From the NCBI GenBank assembly GCA_027064095.1, contig JAMOQI010000057.1, forward strand, positions 30,646 to 94,645: a stretch of 64,000 nt of DNA, given 5' to 3'. Positions 37,401 through 46,594 of the stretch are shown piece after piece (position 1 is the first letter of the stretch; the number at the start of each line of letters is the position of its first letter). Below the pieces are notes generated by a model. It was not told where the DNA came from. It ran no database searches and saw only the letters and a program-made list of their open reading frames with translations. The position numbers and the translations under genes are program-made. Origin of the DNA: Bacteroidales bacterium. Lineage in GTDB: Bacteria > Bacteroidota > Bacteroidia > Bacteroidales > UBA1556.

Positions 37401-40400
37401 CAACAACTTCATATCCTACACCATACGGCCAATGGTATACTGGTAGTAAAGAACAATACTTGATATTGGCATCTGAGTTATATGCCTTAGGTGCTAATGG
37501 AGGTGCTATCGAGTCGTTAGCTTTTGATGTGGTTGTTCCAAATAGTGCAACTAGTACTGGTCATAATCATGATAATTATACGATTAAACTTGGAAATACT
37601 TCAGTGACTTCATTGACAACATGGCAATCAGGGTTAACACAAGTTTATACAACTCCTACTTATCAAACAGTTGCCGGTTGGAATACACATACTTTTTCTT
37701 CTCCTTTTGTTTGGGATGGTGTTTCGAACATTGTAATAGAAGTTTGTTTTGATAATTATGTTTCTGGCTCTAGTTATTCAAATAATGCTGCTGTTAATTC
37801 AAGTAGTACTCCATTTCAAAGTGCTTTAAATTATCATTCTGATGGAGGTGGGGTTTGTCCTAGTAGCACTATTTCCGGTACATATAGTGTAAGGCCAAAT
37901 ATGAAATTAGGATTACAAGTAGCTGGTTGTGCTAGTAATAGAGTAGAATTAGTTGTTGATGTAGCTCCGCCACCTGCTATTGATGCAGGTATGGATTCAA
38001 TTATTAGTCCTACAAATAGCGAGGTATCCGGAACTCCTGTAGATATTGATGTTAAGATTAAAAACTATGGAACCAGTAACCTTACTGCTGTGGATTTAGT
38101 TTATGAATTAAATAGTGTTATTGTTGATACTTTTGCATGGACTGGCAGTTTAGCTTTTAATGCAATTAGCTCACCAATAACTGTTTATACTGATACATTT
38201 GTTCCCGGCATTCATAATATGAGAGTATGGGTACAGAATGCAAATGGAAATCCAACAGCCGGTGTTAATTTAAATGATACATTATCTCAACAGTTTTCCG
38301 CATGCTTATCTGGTGTTTATACTTTAGGAGATAGTACTTCTGATTTCCCTACTTTTGCTGATGCTCTAAATGCATTAAATACAGGAGGTGTATGTGGTGA
38401 TGTTACATTCAATATTGCCTCAGGAACTTATAATACTCAAATTGCACTTCAGCCAGTTATCGGAGCAGGACCAAATGCTCGTATTACTTTCCAATCTGCT
38501 AGTGGAGATAGCAATGACGTGATTATTCAATCTACTCCTGCTGCTGCTAATACTAATTATACTTTAATATTCTATGGTGGCTCTTATTATACAGTTAAGA
38601 ATGTAACTATTAAAGCCAATGGCTCATACGCTCATACAGTTGTATATTACAACAATGCTTCATATAACACTGTTGAGAATTGTATTGTGGAAAGTGTCGT
38701 TTCTTCTAGTTCTAATGCTGTTCCTTTTTACGATTTTAGTAGTTCTATAAGTTCCTTTAATACTATTAAGAATAATAAAATAAAGAATGGATATTACGGT
38801 ATATATTTATATGGACCTAGTTCGTATGCTCAAAAGAGTTTTGTAGTGGAAGATAATGAAATTAGTAATTTCTACTATTATGGTATATATTCTTATTATC
38901 AAGATTCTACAATCTTTAAGTATAATAAGATTTCTAACAGTGTAAATTCTATAGCTTATCCTAGAGGGGCTTATTTATACAGAAATAGAGGTCCTGTAGA
39001 GTTTATTGGAAACCAAATAAACTTAGTTGCCAGCAGTTATGCTTATGGATTATACTATTACTATTGTTTAGGAACATCTTCAGCACGAGGTTTAGTAGCT
39101 AATAATGCAATTTCCGTTGAAGGAGGAACAAGTACTTCTTATGGTATTTATGATGGTTACTCTGAAAATGTATCATTTGTACATAATTCAGTTAATCTAA
39201 TAAACACTTATAGTGTAAGTAAAGCTATGTATCAAACTGGAGGAACTGGTCAGGAAATAATAAACAATATATTCTCAGGAGGTCTTGGATATTCTTATTA
39301 TGTAAATACCATTGCTGCTGTATCTACCAGTGATTATAATGATTTTTACAGTACAGGAAGTAATTTTGCTTATTGGTCAGGTGGTAGAACTTCTTTATCT
39401 GCGCTTATAACTGCTTCTGGTAAAGATATTCATTCTTTAAATGAAGATCCACTCTTTTATGCAAATAATAATCTGCATTCTGGTAGTGTAGCTCTTAATG
39501 GTTCCGGATTTGCTATGTCAATATTAGTTCCATTAGATATGGATAAAGAGTTGCGTAGCACTACAAATCCCGATATTGGAGCTGATGAGTTTGTTCCTCC
39601 TCCAAATGATGCAGGTATTATTAGTGTTGACGCACCAGTAACTCCTGTTATTCTTGGCACTGCAGATGTACATGTGACATTAAGAAACTTTGGTTCAGAT
39701 ACGCTTACTTCTGCTAATATTGCTTGGAGTGTTAATAATACAAATCAAGTAAGCTCTTCTTGGACAGGAAGTTTAGTTGCAGGTGCTACTGACGATTCAT
39801 TGTTAATAGGTTCTTATAATTTTGCCGCAGGTGTTAATAATTTGAAAGTTTGGTCTGAAAATCCAAATGCAGCTATTGACGGCAATAATATGAATGATAC
39901 TATTTTGGTAACTTTAATAGGTTGTGTTAGTCCTATGCATGGTGTTTACACTATTGGTGGTACTTCTGCTGATTTTGCAAGCATTTCAGATGCAGTTGAT
40001 CAGCTTAATAGTTGTGGTGTTGATAGTAATGTTATTTTTAATATCAATCCCGGTACTTATAACGAACAAATTGAAATAGGTGAAATTGTGGGAACATCTG
40101 CTTCTGCTACCGTTACTTTTCAAAGTAGTACTCTTGATAGCAATGATGTAATGATTAATTATAATGCCAATTCTTCTGCTAATTATGTTGTGTATTTACA
40201 TGGTGCTGATTGGATTAGATTTGTTAATCTATCAATAGAAGCCCTTAATTCTTCTGCCGGTAGAACTATTGTACTTGATGGTGGAGCAAATAATAATATT
40301 TTCTCTGGAAATATATTGAAAGCTCCTGCTTCTACATCTTCATCTAGTAGTGTTATATTCTCTAATGGAGATAATGATAACTTTAATAAATTTACTCATA

Positions 40401-43048
40401 ATGATATTCTTAATGGTTATTATGGTATATATTATCGAGGTTATTCAACTGCTTTACGAGAAGATGGAAGTATATTTGAGTATAATAGAATAGAAGGCTA
40501 CTATTATTACGGTGCTTATTTCTATTATCATAAAAATGTAATTTTTGATCATAATATTGTAAAAAGTGGACCTAATACTTCAAGTGGTTATGCAGTTTAT
40601 GCATATTATATCAATACTTCATTACAAATTTCTAATAATATAATTGATGCACGTCCAACTAATAGTCATTATGGTTTATATTTGTATTACTGTCAATTTA
40701 ATGCTTCTAATCCGGGTCGCATATACAATAATTTTATTGGAATAGTAACTAATGGAGGTGGTTCTTCATACGGTATATATGCTTATAATAATATTAATCA
40801 GCACATTACAAATAATAATATATTAGTTAAGAGTGGATATAATTATTCTAGAGCATTGTATATTACTTCGGGTAATAGTAATAAAATATTAAATAATTGT
40901 GTTGTTATGGACGGCCCGGGTTATGTTTATTATGTTACTAATAGTAACTACGTAAGCCAGAGTGACTATAACAATTTTTATTCTACATCTGTAGGTTCAA
41001 ATTTTGCTTATTGGGGCGGAGCAGCATCTGATTTGACTAGTTTACAAGCAAATAGTGGTAAAGATGCTAATTCTGTTAGTGTTGATCCAGGTTATTTCTC
41101 AGATTATGACCTTCATGTTACTACTGTAAATCTTAATTCTACTGCTTTACCAATTTCTTATATAACAACTGATATTGATGGTGAGTTAAGAGATACTCTT
41201 ATCCCAGATATTGGGGCTGATGAGTTTACACCTCAACAATGGGATGCTGCTGTTGTTAGTTTCGTATCTCCATCAAGCTTCTATTCTGCGCAAGGTACAA
41301 TAGTGCCTATTAGAGTAAAACTTAAGAACCTTGGTATGGATACAATTACTACAATGCCTGTAAGCTATGTTTATGGTAATAGTACTCCTGTAACAGAGAC
41401 ATGGACAGGTAATTTAGCTCCCGGTGATACAATAAGTCATTTATTTAATACTAATATTACAACATTGGCAGGGTCTCATAGCTTATGTGCTTATACTAGT
41501 CTTGTCGTTGATAGTAATTTAAATAATGATACTATATGCATGAATTATGGCGGTATTTCGCTCGTTGTTCCTACTTATGCTGATAATTTTGATACTCCTC
41601 CTTCAATGTGGGTAAGTGCAGGTACAGAATGGGAATTAGGAGTACCACAAGGTACTAATATAAATACTGCTTATTCTGCTCCAAACGTTTGGATGACAAA
41701 ACTAAATTCTAATTACTCTGATAATGGTAGTTCTGATTTATTAAGTCCATACATTGACTTTACAAATGCTACTGGTGCTACTCTTAAGTTTATGTATAAT
41801 GTAAATATGATGTCTAGTGATGGAGTAACAATGTATTATTCTACCGACGGTGGAGCTACATGGATAACACTTGGATACGTAGGAGATCCTCTTGCTACAA
41901 ATTGGTACACTAATCAAGGTGGAGGAAATCAATGGTGGGCCGGACAGTCAGGTGGCTGGACACAGGCAACATATGACTTGTCACAGTTTAATAATGCTAC
42001 TACACCAATTCAATTTAAATTCCATTTCTTCTCTAATGCATCTAGTAATGCTGATGGTTTTGCTATAGATGACTTTAAAATTGAATTACCAGCTATTCCT
42101 TATGATGCAGGTGTTGTATCTATTGATGCTCCTGCCTCAGGAACTATTGTTGGGTCTATGGGTAATACTGTTACTGTTACTGTGAAAAACTTTGGTACTA
42201 ATACTTTAGGTAATATTCCAATCCATTATACTATTAATGGTGCAGGTACTGTGAATGAAGCCGTTACAGTTACAGGTGGTTTACTTCCTGATAGTACTAC
42301 TTCTTTCACTTTCACTACTACATTCCAAGGGCCTACTAGCGATTATAACATATGTGCATTTACTACTCAAGCAGGAGATGTTTATACGTCTAATGATAGT
42401 GCTTGTACTAGTTTATTAGCTACAACTCCTCCTTATGATGCAGAAGCAGCCTTTATAAGTGTCAGTCCTTCATGGAATGATACTACTAAGATGACTTACA
42501 ATACTGTTGTTACTTTAAGAATAAAGAATAATGGATCTACAGCTTTTAGTAATGTCCCTGTTCAATTCTTGGTGGGTACAACACCTATTGCTAGTGAAAC
42601 TTTTACAGGAACTATCAATCCTGGAGACTCTGCAGATTATACATTCACTACAACATATCACAGCCCTAACGGAAATTATCTATTATGTGGTAAAACTATT
42701 TTGGCAAATGATGCTAATAATAGTAATGACCAGACATGTAAAGCTTTGTTAGGAATTAATGATGTAGGAATTGATAAAGCTAATGGAGATATCTTTAGCG
42801 TTGAACAGAATCAACCTAATCCTGCATTTGGTGATGTTAGAATCGATTACTTTGTGCCAAAAGCTGGCAAAGTACGTTTCGAGTTACTTAATGTTTTGGG
42901 TCAGACGATTAAAATTGAAGAATATAACGTGAGTGCTGGAAATCAAATGATACAACTAGATGCTAATAAACTTGCCGAAGGTGTTTATTATTATACAGTT
43001 GAATTTGACGACCATCGTATTACTCATAAAATGGTTGTGAATCAATAA
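31484..43048 (+). CDS. Giant T9SS-exported surface protein with four beta-helix modules
   Basis: A 3854-residue protein. Signal peptide about 1-22 (LLSTLMFIAFISSSLQAQ). Choice-of-anchor J/MAM-like jellyrolls lie at about 24-205, 330-505 and 3365-3545. Four long repeats, each about 430 residues (about 615-1045, 1160-1582, 2276-2703, 2820-3249), begin with GxYTxG and a VxFNIxxGTY strand, continue as Asn/Tyr-rich right-handed beta-helix of NosD type, and end with D-D-IRDT-DIGADEF. CARDB-like domains separate the modules. The last 80 residues are a T9SS type A sorting domain (NQPNPAFGDVRIDYFVPKAG ... GVYYYTVEFDDHRITHKMVV). A surface adhesin or glycan-binding protein is likely; no catalytic motif was recognised. 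Confidence 0.93.
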   Translation: MKYFLLSTLMFIAFISSSLQAQTVVYNEDFDGSTQAVTSTSTGSNAWGLSSSFYVSGLKSDSCVVTAGDSTFLTTDSFSTTGNTFVMLEFDQICKIEYLDEGIVQVSADNGATWIQLTSPMYLGAGQFGNLGNKFSSATYVTDWVPTNDTLQPTNTWWKHETFDISSIAANSSQVKVRFLLKDGPIANGSNGNRGWFIDNIKVTTALSELQPPTITYSTPLIEDSVFNYGPFIIQTTITDASGIDTALLVYQRNSGVWDTIGMQGGGSIFNGIIDTIPAFATYDTVRYFVIAKDASLSHNVAREPSNGSIQFIIYNSPPPPGCSSPITTFPWIDNFESNSNVASPSCGGIFPVAGWTNVSGATNGWAPHSGGTTSSNTGPTGDHTTGSGIYLYTETSCSSGSYVAKIESPCMDISGLSAPQLEFWYHMFGAAMGTMDIEIWYGGQWVNIWSKTGDQGNLWQKATVNLIPYKGVTKLRLIGTRGSSYTSDMAIDDIKIWVPPANDAGVTALNYPVSPSISGTLPVYASFMNYGSANLSSVEFNWQINGVNQTTVNWSGLAPPMTSVDSILLGTYTFTAGAPTIKMWTSNPNGVADGFNYNDTLETTVVVCDGYLHGNYTVGTPTSDFADIASAVSALNNCGIDSTVVFNIAPGTYNGQVSLGMVNGASDTSTITFQSATGNPADVIMQYTSGGSSDNYVFKLDGAQYVTIKNITVRNNGSTYSYGIHLTNGANYNTIDGNIVRTGTTTYSYARGIVFYTGLNQYNTIINNDIANAYYAIYIYGINSSTRAKGNRIENNNIHDFYYYGLMSYYQDSVTIKGNYIHDGINANYYGIYSYYNSNGIRIINNKLDFSPTNYVYGIYCYGLNLNVAGVDTCIVANNMISVNNGSGNIYGIYISNGVNSKIVHNSVSITAGSVSSKAFYQTSGTGGLIIENNNFVHTGIGYGLYVNTPTGVSSCDYNNIYTTGNKYAFWGGDVPSLSSLQLASSDNANTISIDPSYVSSSDLHAGSVSIFNAGTPIAEVPYDFDGDIRSTTAPCIGADEFILIGDDAGIKSLISPFAACPGDTANVIVELKNYGIDTLFTCNINWDINSVAQTTYSFNDTLLPSQSKNVTLGTYVFSSGVTYDINFWTSLPNGVSDLQTSNDSLRLNEFRTAIPAGTYLIGPSSSADYSSLDSVIYYINTYGICGPVVFNIESGTYSSRIALNNISGVNAINTITIQSLTNDSSDVIINYTPVTGQPAVISLNNISYVTINAITFNITSLNAKGVALWGNSTHNTIKSCVFNLQAATNSTIYGFYFSDANVKYNSFINNKVVNGYYSVYARGSGTTDLGKGNRFINNIFENTRYYGVYSYYQDSIIVKGNTITTIGVANYPRGLYLYYSDNSVISGNNIYLEGNSYAYGLYIYYCDASGLHPGLITNNMISIQGGTGTNYGIYFGNNTYQRLSNNSIFINSLSTSSRCLYVSSGSNNQAYNNILYSVNAYAAYYSNTSSFTMLDYNNYYTTGNNFVYYSGNKTSLSDLQAASGKDVNSKDINPHFLSNTNLHILSGAINGSGTPLSYVLKDIDGDIRDTLNPDMGADEFLPASQDIAVLSIDMQNSFCSAAMEDVTARFINTGSDTINGNLNLQYSLDSGATWVTESNNSIIAPLDTLNYTFSTQVDLSSLQDTTFYIIVKGDLLNDPITINDTMSVNIFNGMLPTIPIASSGTATYAGTAVLTATSPNLILWFVSDTSSMPISSGSSYATGNLFDTTVYYCSTLGTNGCYSIKVPDTAYVTGIPSGDVGIASIIVNEGCNVDSSETVSIRIYNQGYGTVSGNLTAMYKVDNGTYSTPENVTASIGSGDTITYTFTATANLYAYWGDTTFAIKASVSLVGDPYVVNDTLTRSPIEVNYTPVDPVVTSPMSIAYGVMANLTAVSSDTINWYNTSSLLDTIPFGTGSPVTVGPLYVTDSFYVQSVSGVGGMFTIGTGTTVGSTTSYPTPYGQWYTGSKEQYLILASELYALGANGGAIESLAFDVVVPNSATSTGHNHDNYTIKLGNTSVTSLTTWQSGLTQVYTTPTYQTVAGWNTHTFSSPFVWDGVSNIVIEVCFDNYVSGSSYSNNAAVNSSSTPFQSALNYHSDGGGVCPSSTISGTYSVRPNMKLGLQVAGCASNRVELVVDVAPPPAIDAGMDSIISPTNSEVSGTPVDIDVKIKNYGTSNLTAVDLVYELNSVIVDTFAWTGSLAFNAISSPITVYTDTFVPGIHNMRVWVQNANGNPTAGVNLNDTLSQQFSACLSGVYTLGDSTSDFPTFADALNALNTGGVCGDVTFNIASGTYNTQIALQPVIGAGPNARITFQSASGDSNDVIIQSTPAAANTNYTLIFYGGSYYTVKNVTIKANGSYAHTVVYYNNASYNTVENCIVESVVSSSSNAVPFYDFSSSISSFNTIKNNKIKNGYYGIYLYGPSSYAQKSFVVEDNEISNFYYYGIYSYYQDSTIFKYNKISNSVNSIAYPRGAYLYRNRGPVEFIGNQINLVASSYAYGLYYYYCLGTSSARGLVANNAISVEGGTSTSYGIYDGYSENVSFVHNSVNLINTYSVSKAMYQTGGTGQEIINNIFSGGLGYSYYVNTIAAVSTSDYNDFYSTGSNFAYWSGGRTSLSALITASGKDIHSLNEDPLFYANNNLHSGSVALNGSGFAMSILVPLDMDKELRSTTNPDIGADEFVPPPNDAGIISVDAPVTPVILGTADVHVTLRNFGSDTLTSANIAWSVNNTNQVSSSWTGSLVAGATDDSLLIGSYNFAAGVNNLKVWSENPNAAIDGNNMNDTILVTLIGCVSPMHGVYTIGGTSADFASISDAVDQLNSCGVDSNVIFNINPGTYNEQIEIGEIVGTSASATVTFQSSTLDSNDVMINYNANSSANYVVYLHGADWIRFVNLSIEALNSSAGRTIVLDGGANNNIFSGNILKAPASTSSSSSVIFSNGDNDNFNKFTHNDILNGYYGIYYRGYSTALREDGSIFEYNRIEGYYYYGAYFYYHKNVIFDHNIVKSGPNTSSGYAVYAYYINTSLQISNNIIDARPTNSHYGLYLYYCQFNASNPGRIYNNFIGIVTNGGGSSYGIYAYNNINQHITNNNILVKSGYNYSRALYITSGNSNKILNNCVVMDGPGYVYYVTNSNYVSQSDYNNFYSTSVGSNFAYWGGAASDLTSLQANSGKDANSVSVDPGYFSDYDLHVTTVNLNSTALPISYITTDIDGELRDTLIPDIGADEFTPQQWDAAVVSFVSPSSFYSAQGTIVPIRVKLKNLGMDTITTMPVSYVYGNSTPVTETWTGNLAPGDTISHLFNTNITTLAGSHSLCAYTSLVVDSNLNNDTICMNYGGISLVVPTYADNFDTPPSMWVSAGTEWELGVPQGTNINTAYSAPNVWMTKLNSNYSDNGSSDLLSPYIDFTNATGATLKFMYNVNMMSSDGVTMYYSTDGGATWITLGYVGDPLATNWYTNQGGGNQWWAGQSGGWTQATYDLSQFNNATTPIQFKFHFFSNASSNADGFAIDDFKIELPAIPYDAGVVSIDAPASGTIVGSMGNTVTVTVKNFGTNTLGNIPIHYTINGAGTVNEAVTVTGGLLPDSTTSFTFTTTFQGPTSDYNICAFTTQAGDVYTSNDSACTSLLATTPPYDAEAAFISVSPSWNDTTKMTYNTVVTLRIKNNGSTAFSNVPVQFLVGTTPIASETFTGTINPGDSADYTFTTTYHSPNGNYLLCGKTILANDANNSNDQTCKALLGINDVGIDKANGDIFSVEQNQPNPAFGDVRIDYFVPKAGKVRFELLNVLGQTIKIEEYNVSAGNQMIQLDANKLAEGVYYYTVEFDDHRITHKMVVNQ

Positions 43049-43070
43049 TAATCTTTAATTAGATATACAG

Positions 43071-43107
43071 AAAAGCCCCAGTCGATTATCTATCGGCTGG
43101 GGCTTTT
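43071..43107. terminator. Strong bidirectional terminator between the giant gene and rsgA
   Basis: A 16-bp stem (AAAAGCCCCAGTCGAT with ATCGGCTGGGGCTTTT, one G-U) and a 5-base loop, flanked by A- and T-tracts, between two convergent genes. It can terminate both. Confidence 0.9.
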
Positions 43108-43158
43108 ATTATTGTAAATTCTCTACTTATTCAGATTACTTACAAATAATAATGCACT

Positions 43159-44088
43159 TTAATATTCATCAATATTCATTTCTTTACCATCAATCATATT
43201 TAGATAATTTGTATATCTGCTTTCAGCTATTTCACCATTAGTGACTGCATGTTTAACTGCACATCCAGGCTCATGAATATGAGTGCAGTTGTTAAATTTA
43301 CATTTATTGATATACTTTCTCATATCAGGAAAATAATGACTTAAGTCGGCTTTATTGAAATCAAAAAGCCCAAATTCTTTAATCCCCGGACTATCAATTA
43401 TATGTGCTCCAAACTCTAGCTTATGCATCTTTGCATAAGTAGTGGTGTGCTTGCCTTTTTTATGCATATTGGAAATTTCCCCAATTCTTATGTTTTTACT
43501 ATTGTCAAGAGCATTTATTAAAGCTGACTTACCTACACCTGAATGCCCACTTATAAGACTAAGTTTAGATGTCATTATAAACTTGAGGTTTTCAATATTG
43601 GTTTTCTTAATTGCTGATACTTCAATACATTTATAACCAATGTTTTCATATAATTGGCGTAATATTTTAAGCTGTTTTTTTTCTTTGTCGTTATAAATAT
43701 CTATTTTGTTAAAAACAAGAACTACGGGGATATGATAAGCTTCACAACTCACAAGAAATCTATCAATAAATCCTGTACTGGTTCTGGGTTGACTAATAGT
43801 AATAACTACTATTGCTTGGTCAATATTTGAGGCAATAATATGAGATTGTTTGGATAAATTGACAGAGCGTCTTACAATATAGTTATTGCGCTCTTTAATT
43901 TCTGTAATAAATGCATTGTTACTTTTTTCATCCCAATCAAAAACCACCCAATCTCCTACAGCAATGGGATTTGTTGATTTAATACCCTTAATTTTGAATT
44001 TACCTCTGAGTTTAGCAGAGTAACTTTTCCCATCTTCAGCTTCTATTTCATACCAACTTCCTGTGGATTGTGTAATGCGTCCTGTCAA
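43159..44088 (-). CDS. rsgA: Ribosome small subunit-dependent GTPase A
   Basis: A 309-residue circularly permuted GTPase aiding late 30S maturation. Order: an N-terminal OB-fold (GKSYSAKLRGKFKIKGIKS), the G4 motif VLVFNKIDIYND, the G1 P-loop LISGHSGVGKSALINAL, the G3 motif IDSPGIKEFGLF, then the zinc-binding end with KCKFNNCTHIHEPGCAVKHA. All parts are complete. It starts 2 nt after the stop of the small cupin gene, so the two are coupled and probably in one transcript with recJ. Confidence 0.96.
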   Translation of the reverse strand: MTGRITQSTGSWYEIEAEDGKSYSAKLRGKFKIKGIKSTNPIAVGDWVVFDWDEKSNNAFITEIKERNNYIVRRSVNLSKQSHIIASNIDQAIVVITISQPRTSTGFIDRFLVSCEAYHIPVVLVFNKIDIYNDKEKKQLKILRQLYENIGYKCIEVSAIKKTNIENLKFIMTSKLSLISGHSGVGKSALINALDNSKNIRIGEISNMHKKGKHTTTYAKMHKLEFGAHIIDSPGIKEFGLFDFNKADLSHYFPDMRKYINKCKFNNCTHIHEPGCAVKHAVTNGEIAESRYTNYLNMIDGKEMNIDEY

Positions 44089-44090
44089 TT

Positions 44091-44360
44091 TTATAGAAAA
44101 TTATAATGTTTCTTTACTTTCTTTTTAATTATCCATACACAGTCCAATCCTTTATTGAAAGTAACAAAATCTCCAGCATGGATGTGCACATTCTCATCTT
44201 TTGTTTTGACAATAATTTCACCTTCAATAATATAACACTGCTCTGTTATATCGTATGACCAATCAAATTTTGAAATATCTTTTGTCCATATTGGCCAGTT
44301 GAAAACACCTTTTTCTTCTAATTCTTTCTGTGAGAAATTTTCAATGCTAATATTTTTCAT
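44091..44360 (-). CDS. Small cupin domain protein (cupin_3/DUF861 type)
   Basis: An 89-residue single-domain cupin. KGVFNWPIWTKDISKFDWSY and ITEQCYIIEGEIIV form the first half, and HAGDFVTFNKGLDCVWIIKK the second, which matches the cupin_3 family. Function unknown; small cupins of this kind may bind metals or small molecules. It lies between recJ (65 nt upstream) and rsgA (2 nt downstream), all on the minus strand. Confidence 0.85.
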   Translation of the reverse strand: MKNISIENFSQKELEEKGVFNWPIWTKDISKFDWSYDITEQCYIIEGEIIVKTKDENVHIHAGDFVTFNKGLDCVWIIKKKVKKHYNFL

Positions 44361-44425
44361 TATATAAGTATTGGTTTATGTTGCAAATATAATATATCTA
44401 ATGGAAAAAGAATATTTAATTGAAA

Positions 44426-46177
44426 TCAATGTTGGTTTAATCGTATATCCTTTACCATTAACTGTAAACTCTTATGTTCCCTCCATACATTTTCATTAAT
44501 GGAATAGCATATCTCAAAGGGAATTTTACTTCTAATAATTTCCATTTTGTCAGCCATACCAAAGGCAATTGCATTAAAAGATATATTTCTGTTCTCAGGA
44601 TAGCAAACTTGTAATTTAAGGTGATTACTTCCTACAACCTTTGCATAACCAGTGTCCATCATTCCGTCAGAGGCAAATACTGGTGACATATTTCCTGGTC
44701 CAAAAGGAGCAAATTGTTTTAATACATTATAAAAACCTTCAGTTATATGTTCTATATTTAGGTAAGAGTCAATAGAAATCTCAGGAATTAATAGGTCATC
44801 AGTAATATTTGAAGAAACGAATTCTTCAAAACAATGAACAAACTTATCAATATTTTCTTTTTTTAAGGAAAGACCTGCAGCATATTTATGTCCGCCAAAG
44901 CTTTCTAATAAATGGCTACAATGGTCAATAGCTTGGTAAAGGTCAAAACCTTTTACAGATCTGGCAGAGCCGGTATATATGCCATCTACTAATGTTAAAA
45001 CAATTGTTGGTCTATAATAAACTTCGGAGATTCTGCTAGCCACAATTCCTAAAATTCCTTTGTGCCAACCTTCATGATATACAACTGTGCTTTTTGAATT
45101 CTGTAGAAAATTACTGTTATTAATTATTTCAATGGCTTCGGCTGTGGTATCTGTATCAAGAGACCGTCTCTCTGTATTATGCTCATCTATGCCGCTAGCA
45201 ATTTCTTTGGCTTGCTCAATTTTTTTACAGTTGAGAAGCTCTACAGATTTTTTCCCACTGTCCATTCTGCCGGCAGCGTTTATTCTTGGAGCAATAGTGA
45301 ATACTAAATCACTAATGCTAAGCGATTTTTCATAAACTAAATTGCTATTGTCTTTAATCTTACGCTTATTTATGTTACTGTATTCTAGAATACATTCAAT
45401 TCCCGGTCGTGGGTTTTCATTTATACTTTTGAGACCATAATATGCCAATATTCTATTCTCACCATATATTTTTACCATATCAGCAGCAATACTAATAGCC
45501 AATAAATCCAAATAAGGTGTCAATCGTGAAAAATTAATATTGTTGGATTGACAGTAGGCTTGCATAAACTTAAATCCAACTCCACAACCGGATAACTCTT
45601 TAAATGGATATTGACATTTTTCTTGTTTGGGGTCTAAAACTGCATATGCTGCTGGTAATTTATCACCAGGTAAGTGATGATCGCAAATGATAAAGTCTAT
45701 GTCTCTTTCGTTAGCATAACGCATCTGCTCAATGGCTTTTATGCCACAATCCAAAGCTATTACTAATGATTTATTATTAGCCTTGGCATAGTCTATTCCC
45801 TTATATGATATTCCATATCCCTCAGCATATCGATCAGGAATATAATAGTCAAGGTTTGGATAGAATTCTTTTAGAAATGAATATACCAGTGCTACAGAAG
45901 TAGTGCCATCAACATCATAATCGCCATAAATGAGTATATTTTCATTATCCGTAATAGCCTTATTTAGTCTGTCAACAGCTTTATTCATATTCAACATTAG
46001 AAATGGGTCGTGCAAATCTTCTAATGTTGGCCTGAAAAACTTTTTTGCTTCTTCATAGGTAGTAATGCCTCTATGAAAAAGTAGTTTTGCTAAAACACTA
46101 TTGATATTCAACGATTTGGATAAATCGTTTATGATTTCTTTATTCCCTTCTTCTTTTAATGTCCAGCGCTTTTCCAT
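44426..46177 (-). CDS. recJ: Single-stranded-DNA-specific exonuclease RecJ
   Basis: A 583-residue 5'-3' ssDNA exonuclease of recombination and mismatch repair. DHH-family motifs: ILIYGDYDVDGTTSVALVYS, VIALDCGIKAIEQM, FIICDHHLPGDKLPAAYAV and the DHHA1 motif SFGGHKYAAGLSL; an OB-fold ends the protein. A TTG start at 46186 would add three residues; the ATG at 46177 giving MEKRWTLKEE matches the family. It leads the minus-strand group recJ-cupin-rsgA. Confidence 0.95.
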   Translation of the reverse strand: MEKRWTLKEEGNKEIINDLSKSLNINSVLAKLLFHRGITTYEEAKKFFRPTLEDLHDPFLMLNMNKAVDRLNKAITDNENILIYGDYDVDGTTSVALVYSFLKEFYPNLDYYIPDRYAEGYGISYKGIDYAKANNKSLVIALDCGIKAIEQMRYANERDIDFIICDHHLPGDKLPAAYAVLDPKQEKCQYPFKELSGCGVGFKFMQAYCQSNNINFSRLTPYLDLLAISIAADMVKIYGENRILAYYGLKSINENPRPGIECILEYSNINKRKIKDNSNLVYEKSLSISDLVFTIAPRINAAGRMDSGKKSVELLNCKKIEQAKEIASGIDEHNTERRSLDTDTTAEAIEIINNSNFLQNSKSTVVYHEGWHKGILGIVASRISEVYYRPTIVLTLVDGIYTGSARSVKGFDLYQAIDHCSHLLESFGGHKYAAGLSLKKENIDKFVHCFEEFVSSNITDDLLIPEISIDSYLNIEHITEGFYNVLKQFAPFGPGNMSPVFASDGMMDTGYAKVVGSNHLKLQVCYPENRNISFNAIAFGMADKMEIIRSKIPFEICYSINENVWREHKSLQLMVKDIRLNQH

Positions 46178-46186
46178 AGCTTGCAA

Positions 46187-46594
46187 AGGTAATGATATTA
46201 TGATTTGATATTGGTGTTGCTATAAAATAATTTGACAATAAGATAATCAGTTTATTAGCAATGCTCAAATTGGTTTTTATATATTATTTTAATAAAAATA
46301 AATTTATATGAGAGATAAATTCATTTATTTTTGACTTCGAATAGAAATATTGTTAAGTCAACTTTTGTTAGATTTATATTTTATATAAATAGGATAAACA
46401 TTAATAAAATTTGGTTCTAGTATTAAGTAAATATGTTTTTAATAAAAAAAAGTACGCATGCGTACGATATTTTTTATATATTTACATACTTTTTAAATAA
46501 GTAGATGATATTCTTGAAATATTATTCTTGTTTAAAATATAAATTATTGATATTCTATTATTTAATTATTATTGTTTACCAAAATCTATAACAC
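46187..46594. other. Intergenic region between divergent recJ and the Fe-S oxidoreductase
   Basis: About 400 very AT-rich bases. The only standout is the GC-containing palindrome at 46452-46465, listed separately. A minus-strand TACCTTTG at 46184-46191 overlaps the recJ start region and is too close to the ATG to be a usual promoter. Confidence 0.4.
46452..46465. promoter_or_regulatory. Perfect 14-bp palindrome, possible operator
   Basis: GTACGCATGCGTAC is fully self-complementary, lies in an A/T desert and is 129 nt before the ATG of the Fe-S oxidoreductase. Its base content and symmetry suggest a binding site for a dimeric regulator, but no such regulator is nearby and it may be chance. 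Confidence 0.35.
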
